NCBI RefSeq assembly: GCF_005405585.1 | Contig: NZ_BJEQ01000009.1 | Span: forward strand, 62,001-126,000 | Direction of reading: 5' to 3' | Length of the DNA: 64,000 nt | Source: Agarivorans sp. Toyoura001 | Lineage (GTDB): Bacteria > Pseudomonadota > Gammaproteobacteria > Enterobacterales > Celerinatantimonadaceae | In this document: in pieces, positions 59,653 to 64,000 of the stretch | Numbering within the stretch: the first letter of the stretch is position 1 | Layout of the letters: each line of letters opens with the position of its first letter | Notes under the pieces: generated by a model | What the model saw: only the letters and a program-made list of their open reading frames with translations | Databases searched by the model: none | What the model was told of the DNA's origin: nothing | Made by a program: the position numbers and the translations under genes

Positions 59653-60360
59653 ATGTGGCTAAAATCTCTGTTCTTTCTTCCTTTGCTCGTACTTCAATCA
59701 GTACTTGCTGACGATAAACCTCTGCGAGTGGTTACCGAAGCATCTTATCCGCCCTTTGAATCATTTGATGAGCACAAGCAGCTGGTGGGCTTCGATATTG
59801 AGTTGGCTAAGGCCATTTGTGAACAAATAAATCGAGAGTGTGAGTTTTACCATCAGCCCTTTGATAGTTTGTTATCTAGCGTTGCTGCCGATCATTACGA
59901 TGTGGCGATATCAGCCTTAGATATTACCGAGCAACGTAAAACCTTAGTAAGCTTTAGTGATGCTTATTTCGATAATATGGCGGTTTATCTCACGAAGCCT
60001 GAGCTAGAAGTTGCAAGCAACTCAGTGGTTGCGGTACAAAGTGGCTCGAGCTTTATGCGCTTCTTACGTGAACAACGGCCTAATATTCTATCGATTGCTT
60101 ACCCCAGTTATCAACTCGCCTTAGCAGATTTGAATCAAGCTAAAATTGATGCGGTATTTTTAGATTCGGCAGCGGCTCACTATTGGTTGGCAAGCCATCC
60201 GGAGTTTGTGACTCAAGTGGATGAAAACTATCCGGCTAGCGGATTAGGTATGGCGGTTTCAAAGCAAAACGAAGACCTGCTGAATCAAATCAACCATGCG
60301 CTTAATGTGTTAAAAAATAACGGCAGTTACCGAACAATATACCAGTCCTTCTTTAACTAA
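59653..60360 (+). CDS. Periplasmic amino-acid-binding protein, ArtI/ArtJ-like, orphan
   Basis: A 235-residue type II periplasmic binding protein of the basic/polar amino-acid family. Signal peptide about residues 1-19 (SLFFLPLLVLQSVLA). The family opening LRVVTEASYPPFESFDEH and GFDIELAKAICEQIN are followed by DVAISALDITEQRKTLVSFSDAYF, which matches arginine- and lysine-binding proteins. No permease or ATPase gene is adjacent, so it must use a transporter encoded elsewhere or act as a sensor domain partner. The ARG box upstream supports arginine as ligand, but ligand specificity cannot be read from sequence. Confidence 0.8.
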   Translation: MWLKSLFFLPLLVLQSVLADDKPLRVVTEASYPPFESFDEHKQLVGFDIELAKAICEQINRECEFYHQPFDSLLSSVAADHYDVAISALDITEQRKTLVSFSDAYFDNMAVYLTKPELEVASNSVVAVQSGSSFMRFLREQRPNILSIAYPSYQLALADLNQAKIDAVFLDSAAAHYWLASHPEFVTQVDENYPASGLGMAVSKQNEDLLNQINHALNVLKNNGSYRTIYQSFFN

Positions 60361-60540
60361 CAAACACTGTTAGACCAAGGTCTTAAACCCTATAGTTAAA
60401 GTGTGATTAAGGCAGCTTTTTACTGTTTTAAAGTTGCTTTAAAAATGTTGCTAAATTGTATTTTAGAGCGGATTCCGTTATCTTGTTTCTGTCTTTATAG
60501 ACATCCCCTCTACAATTACAAAAAAGCATGGAGAAGTTGG

Positions 60541-61470
60541 ATGAAAGTTGCCGTATTAGGTGCTGCAGGCGGAATTGGCCAAGCCCTTTCATTACTATTA
60601 AAAACCCAGTTACCCGCTGGTTCTGAACTTTCGCTTTATGACATCGCCCCAGTAACACCTGGTGTTGCTGTAGATTTGAGCCACATCCCTACACAAGTGG
60701 CCATTAAAGGATTCGCAGGCGAAGACCCTAGCCCGGCCCTAGAAGGTGCCGATATTGTTCTAATTTCTGCCGGTGTAGCGCGTAAACCTGGTATGGATCG
60801 CTCAGATCTATTTAATATCAACGCGGGCATCGTTAAAAACCTTATCGAGAAAGTTGCCGTTACTTGTCCAAAGGCATGTATTGGTATTATCACTAACCCA
60901 GTAAATACCACGGTTCCAATCGCGGCCGAAGTATTAAAAAATGCTGGCGTATATGATCCTGCTAAACTGTTTGGTGTAACCACACTAGACGTGATTCGCT
61001 CAGAAACCTTTATCGCTGAAGCGAAAGGCCTAAACCCAGCAGACATTAAACTTAACGTTATTGGTGGCCACAGCGGCGTAACTATTTTGCCATTGCTTTC
61101 TCAGTTAGACGGTATTTCGTTTACTGATGAAGAAATTGCAACAATGACTACACGCATCCAAAATGCCGGTACAGAAGTTGTTGAAGCTAAAGCTGGTGGC
61201 GGTAGTGCTACACTTTCTATGGGCCAAGCAGCAGCACGTTTCTGTTTGTCTTTAGTTAAAGCAGCGCAAGGCGAAGACGTGATTGAGTGTGCTTACGTAG
61301 ACGGCGGCAGCGAGCATGCTAAGTTCTTTGCTCAACCTATCCGTTTGGGTCCTCAAGGTGTTGCTGAAGTCTTACCTTACGGTGAGATTAGCGCCTTTGA
61401 AAAAGCCGCAGTTGAAGGTATGTTAGATACCTTACACGGCGATATCGATAAAGGTGTTGAGTTTGTTTAA
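60541..61470 (+). CDS. mdh: Malate dehydrogenase (NAD-dependent)
   Basis: A 309-residue TCA-cycle enzyme oxidising malate to oxaloacetate. The NAD loop [20 protein letters not shown] is at the N-terminus. The Arg-bearing substrate loop [16 protein letters not shown], the [15 protein letters not shown] segment and the catalytic His in [16 protein letters not shown] are present. The start is ATG 60541 with GGAGAAG upstream. The same frame is open for another 46 codons upstream, but that stretch lacks resemblance to the family and contains an untranslated-looking leader. Confidence 0.97.
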   Translation: MKVAVLGAAGGIGQALSLLLKTQLPAGSELSLYDIAPVTPGVAVDLSHIPTQVAIKGFAGEDPSPALEGADIVLISAGVARKPGMDRSDLFNINAGIVKNLIEKVAVTCPKACIGIITNPVNTTVPIAAEVLKNAGVYDPAKLFGVTTLDVIRSETFIAEAKGLNPADIKLNVIGGHSGVTILPLLSQLDGISFTDEEIATMTTRIQNAGTEVVEAKAGGGSATLSMGQAAARFCLSLVKAAQGEDVIECAYVDGGSEHAKFFAQPIRLGPQGVAEVLPYGEISAFEKAAVEGMLDTLHGDIDKGVEFV

Positions 61471-61491
61471 ACTCTTCCACTAGCCGATACT

Positions 61492-61517
61492 AAGGAGTGC
61501 TTGCACTCCTTTTTTTG
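61492..61517 (+). terminator. Rho-independent terminator of mdh
   Basis: Perfect 9-bp stem AAGGAGTGC / GCACTCCTT with a TT loop, followed by T7, 22 bases after the mdh stop. Confidence 0.93.
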
Positions 61518-61587
61518 TGGCTAAAAAGTCACTTTAGTTTTTGCCAGCCTTGCCGATAGCATAATTGTTAAGACGATAGGAACGGCT

Positions 61588-62307
61588 ATGAATAAGCAAC
61601 TCATTTCATTACTTCTAGCAGCAGGCTTAAGCACCTCGGCGTTTGCTGAGTCTATTGACGCTTTGTCGGTAGAAGACGAACTTGATGCTCCTCAGCAGCA
61701 AGCAGAGCCGGTAACTATTGATCCCACTGAGTATACTAGCCCATCAGACATAGAAGCGGTTCAGCTGTATAGGCAAGATGAATTAATTACTTGGATTAAC
61801 AATAACCAGCACCTGACGCGTGTTAAAGCCGATGACTGTCAATTGGTAGAAGACATTGAAGCGCGCGCCGAGAAAGTGGCCATTCCCGCTTATCAGTTTT
61901 TGTGGGGCGACATGCTGGCTTGGGGGGTATGTGTAGAACCTAACCCAGAATTAGGTGTGATGTACATGTGGCGCGCCGCGAATCAAGGTTTAGCCGCTGC
62001 CATGGAACAACTAGGGCGCTACTACGCTACTGGCACCTTGGTACAGCAAGACTATGCTAAAGCGATTCCTTTGCTGAGAGAATCCGCAGGCCAAGGCTTT
62101 GTTCCGGCTCAATTACGTTTGGTCTCACTGTATGTCGAAGGTAAGGGCAGCCCTTACGATTACGAAGATGCTTATCGCTGGTTACATCACTCTATTATTG
62201 CCGATAAAAAAACGCACCGAGAAGCCAGCCAATTGCTTGCTTCATTAGCGTCGAAGATGCCCGATTACGTGGTAGCCAAAGCTAAAGCCAGTAACCAACC
62301 CTACTAA
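61588..62307 (+). CDS. motX: Sodium-type polar flagellar motor protein MotX
   Basis: A 239-residue periplasmic protein. Signal peptide about residues 1-20 (LISLLLAAGLSTSAFAES), an acidic linker, then the MotX core RVKADDCQLVEDIEARA, FLWGDMLAWGVCVE (a Cys pair probably forming a disulfide) and two Sel1-type repeats (about residues 115-200). This closely resembles Vibrio MotX, part of the T-ring that holds the PomAB stator at the sodium-driven polar flagellum. It predicts that the organism swims with a sodium motor. It lies 77 bases before rnr, the same pairing I recall from vibrios. Confidence 0.9.
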   Translation: MNKQLISLLLAAGLSTSAFAESIDALSVEDELDAPQQQAEPVTIDPTEYTSPSDIEAVQLYRQDELITWINNNQHLTRVKADDCQLVEDIEARAEKVAIPAYQFLWGDMLAWGVCVEPNPELGVMYMWRAANQGLAAAMEQLGRYYATGTLVQQDYAKAIPLLRESAGQGFVPAQLRLVSLYVEGKGSPYDYEDAYRWLHHSIIADKKTHREASQLLASLASKMPDYVVAKAKASNQPY

Positions 62308-62384
62308 AGCCACGCGCAAAGCATTAACATAGAGCTATTCTTGAAGGGTAACTCCCTCAATTGCTCAACTTGATAGGTTAGTTA

Positions 62385-64000
62385 ATGCAAAATCAGGCTG
62401 CGTCGGCCACTCTTACATCGACCTTACTCAATGCCTTAACCGAAGAAATGGCACCTGTTTCTAAAGACTGGCTGCATGCGTTATGTTCTGAAGAACAGCA
62501 AGCCCATTTTTCGGCAACCTTAACGCATATGTTAGAAGAAGGCTTGTTAGTCACCACACGTATTGGCGCCTATACCTTGCCAGAACGTTTAGGTTTGGTT
62601 ACCGGCACCATTATTGGTCATCGCGATGGTTTTGGTTTTTTGAAAACCACCCAAGAAGGCACCGACTTATTCCTTCCGGCTAAAGAAATGCGCAAAGTGT
62701 TTCATAACGACTTTGTTCTGGCTGCGCCGTCGAGTATGGATAAAAAAGGCCGCCGTGAAGGCCAAATCATAAAAGTGCTTAAAGCGGGTAAGGTCGAATT
62801 AGTTGGCCGTTACTTTGTTGAAGGTAATCTCCGTTACGTGGTGCCAGATGATTCGCGGATTAACCAAGACATCTTGATTGGTAAAAACGATACCGCCGGG
62901 GCTCGCCAAGGCCAAGTGGTGGTGATTGAAGTAGTTAGTCGCCCTGTCGCGCCAAAACTGGCGGTGGGTAAAGTCACCGACATTCTGGGCGAAAAAATGG
63001 CTCCGGGCATGGAAGTTCAGGTGGCTTTACGCAACCATGATATTCCGCATGATTGGCCAAATGCTGTCACTAAAGCGGTGAGCAAGCTTGAAGAAGAAGT
63101 GGATGAGGCTTCTAAGCAAAATCGAGTTGATTTGCGTGACTTACCATTAGTCACCATTGATGGTGAAGATGCCCGCGACTTTGATGACGCCGTGTTCTGT
63201 GAGGCGAAAAAATCAGGTGGCTGGCGTTTGTGGGTCGCCATTGCTGATGTTTCTTATTATGTGCGCCCAGACGCCGCATTAGATAGAGAAGCGCTTAATC
63301 GCGGTAATTCAGTCTATTTCCCAGACCAAGTGATTCCTATGCTGCCAGAGCAGTTATCTAATGGTTTGTGTTCACTGAACCCGCAAGTCGATCGCCTGTG
63401 TATGGTGGCTGAAATGACCATCTCGGCAGCGGGGCGTTTGTCGGGCTATAAGTTTTACGAAGCGGTGATGCATTCACATGCGCGATTTACTTATAACAAA
63501 GTGGCAGCAATTCTCGATGGTGATGAAGCGCTAGCGCAACGTTATGCCGATCAAGTTCCGCATCTGCAAGAGTTACATCGTCTTTATAGTGCGCTAAAAG
63601 TTAGCCGCGCACAGCGTGGAGGTATTGAGTTAGAAACTCAAGAAACCCGCTTTATTTTTAATGCTCAACGCAAAATCGAGCAAATTGTGCCGCTAACCCG
63701 TAACGACGCGCACAAGATGATTGAAGAATGCATGATCCAAGCAAACGTAGCGGCTGCAAAATTTGTAGAGAAACATCAGCAAGCTATTTTGTACCGAGTG
63801 CACGACCGACCAGGCAAAGAGCGTCTGACTAACTTTAGAGGCTTTTTGAATGAACTGGGTTTGCCGCTTGGCGGTGGTGATGAGCCTCAGCCGAGTGACT
63901 ACTTTACCTTAGTGGCATCAATTCAAGAGCGTCCAGATTTAGAACTTATTCAAACCATGTTGCTGCGTTCAATGATGCAGGCGGTTTATCAGCCAGACAA
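62385..64000 (+). CDS. rnr: Exoribonuclease R (RNase R), N-terminal 538 codons, truncated by window end
   Basis: A processive 3'-5' exoribonuclease that degrades structured RNA. The open frame from ATG 62385 runs past the window edge. An N-terminal winged-helix segment (about residues 10-65) and cold-shock domains (VTGTIIGHRDGFGFLKT onward) precede the RNB catalytic domain. The metal-binding Asp cluster is in TIDGEDARDFDDAVFCE (about residues 263-280), with LWVAIADVSYYV and AQRGGIELETQE further on. AGG lies 7 bases before the ATG and an in-frame TAG directly upstream fixes the start. The S1 domain and basic tail would lie beyond 64000. Confidence 0.94.
   Translation, partial: MQNQAASATLTSTLLNALTEEMAPVSKDWLHALCSEEQQAHFSATLTHMLEEGLLVTTRIGAYTLPERLGLVTGTIIGHRDGFGFLKTTQEGTDLFLPAKEMRKVFHNDFVLAAPSSMDKKGRREGQIIKVLKAGKVELVGRYFVEGNLRYVVPDDSRINQDILIGKNDTAGARQGQVVVIEVVSRPVAPKLAVGKVTDILGEKMAPGMEVQVALRNHDIPHDWPNAVTKAVSKLEEEVDEASKQNRVDLRDLPLVTIDGEDARDFDDAVFCEAKKSGGWRLWVAIADVSYYVRPDAALDREALNRGNSVYFPDQVIPMLPEQLSNGLCSLNPQVDRLCMVAEMTISAAGRLSGYKFYEAVMHSHARFTYNKVAAILDGDEALAQRYADQVPHLQELHRLYSALKVSRAQRGGIELETQETRFIFNAQRKIEQIVPLTRNDAHKMIEECMIQANVAAAKFVEKHQQAILYRVHDRPGKERLTNFRGFLNELGLPLGGGDEPQPSDYFTLVASIQERPDLELIQTMLLRSMMQAVYQPD

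Noticed and set aside
60403-60540. 46-codon N-terminal extension of malate dehydrogenase
   Set aside because: The NAD-binding loop of the family begins at ATG 60541, which has GGAG upstream; the extension has no family resemblance.

Overview
The window reads as the chromosome of a marine-type gammaproteobacterium of the Vibrio / Alteromonadales (Shewanella, Psychromonas, Agarivorans-like) neighbourhood. This is inferred from gene content and order: the block mraZ to yacL matches the order I recall for the 2-minute region of E. coli, but a DciA-type DnaB loader stands where E. coli has secM, a complete pilABCD set is present, and motX, the marker of a sodium-driven polar flagellum, lies beside rnr. 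I cannot name the genus from sequence alone. Coding density is very high, and I saw no insertion sequence, prophage, tRNA, CRISPR array or 16S/23S rRNA gene.

Layout. 1-2024: end of petA, then petB and petC (cytochrome bc1). 2111-3159: sspA-sspB. 3210-6601 (minus): lpoA-yraN-diaA-dolP. 6741-8045: rsmI, then the RNase P RNA gene rnpB and its terminator. 8275-24875: an unbroken dcw (division and cell wall) cluster mraZ-rsmH-ftsL-ftsI-murE-murF-mraY-murD-ftsW-murG-murC-ddl-ftsQ-ftsA-ftsZ, preceded by a three-repeat MraZ operator. 24983-30539: lpxC, dciA (minus), an M23 endopeptidase, secA, mutT. 30536-36525 (minus): pilA-pilB-pilC-pilD-coaE-zapD-yacG. 36780-39246: nadC (minus), ampD, ampE. 39341-46416: two PdhR operators, pdhR, aceE, aceF, lpd. 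46497-52951: a patatin-type phospholipase autotransporter, acnB, an unusual winged-helix/receiver regulator and a yacL-like gene. 53085-54956: two NtrC sites, a sigma-54 promoter, glnK and amtB. 55050-58971: a ferric-iron ABC transporter (fbpABC) behind a possible Fur box. 58996-61470: argR (minus), an ARG box, an orphan arginine-type binding protein and mdh. 61588-64000: motX and the first 538 codons of rnr, cut by the window edge.

Functionally most of the window is housekeeping: envelope growth and division (dcw, lpoA, lpxC, zapD, ampD), protein export (secA), entry into the TCA cycle (aceEF-lpd, acnB, mdh) and nutrient-responsive transport (glnK-amtB under NtrC, fbpABC probably under Fur, the arginine-type binding protein probably under ArgR). 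The least ordinary items are: the orphan regulator at 51775 with inverted domain order (DNA-binding domain first, receiver second), which sits behind a phased T-tract bend between acnB and yacL; a 15-bp repeat in the lpoA/yraN overlap readable in two frames; a triple-hairpin spacer between fbpA and fbpB; and a binding-protein gene inserted between argR and mdh. I found no obviously new multi-gene system. The 272-residue regulator is the best candidate for something undescribed.
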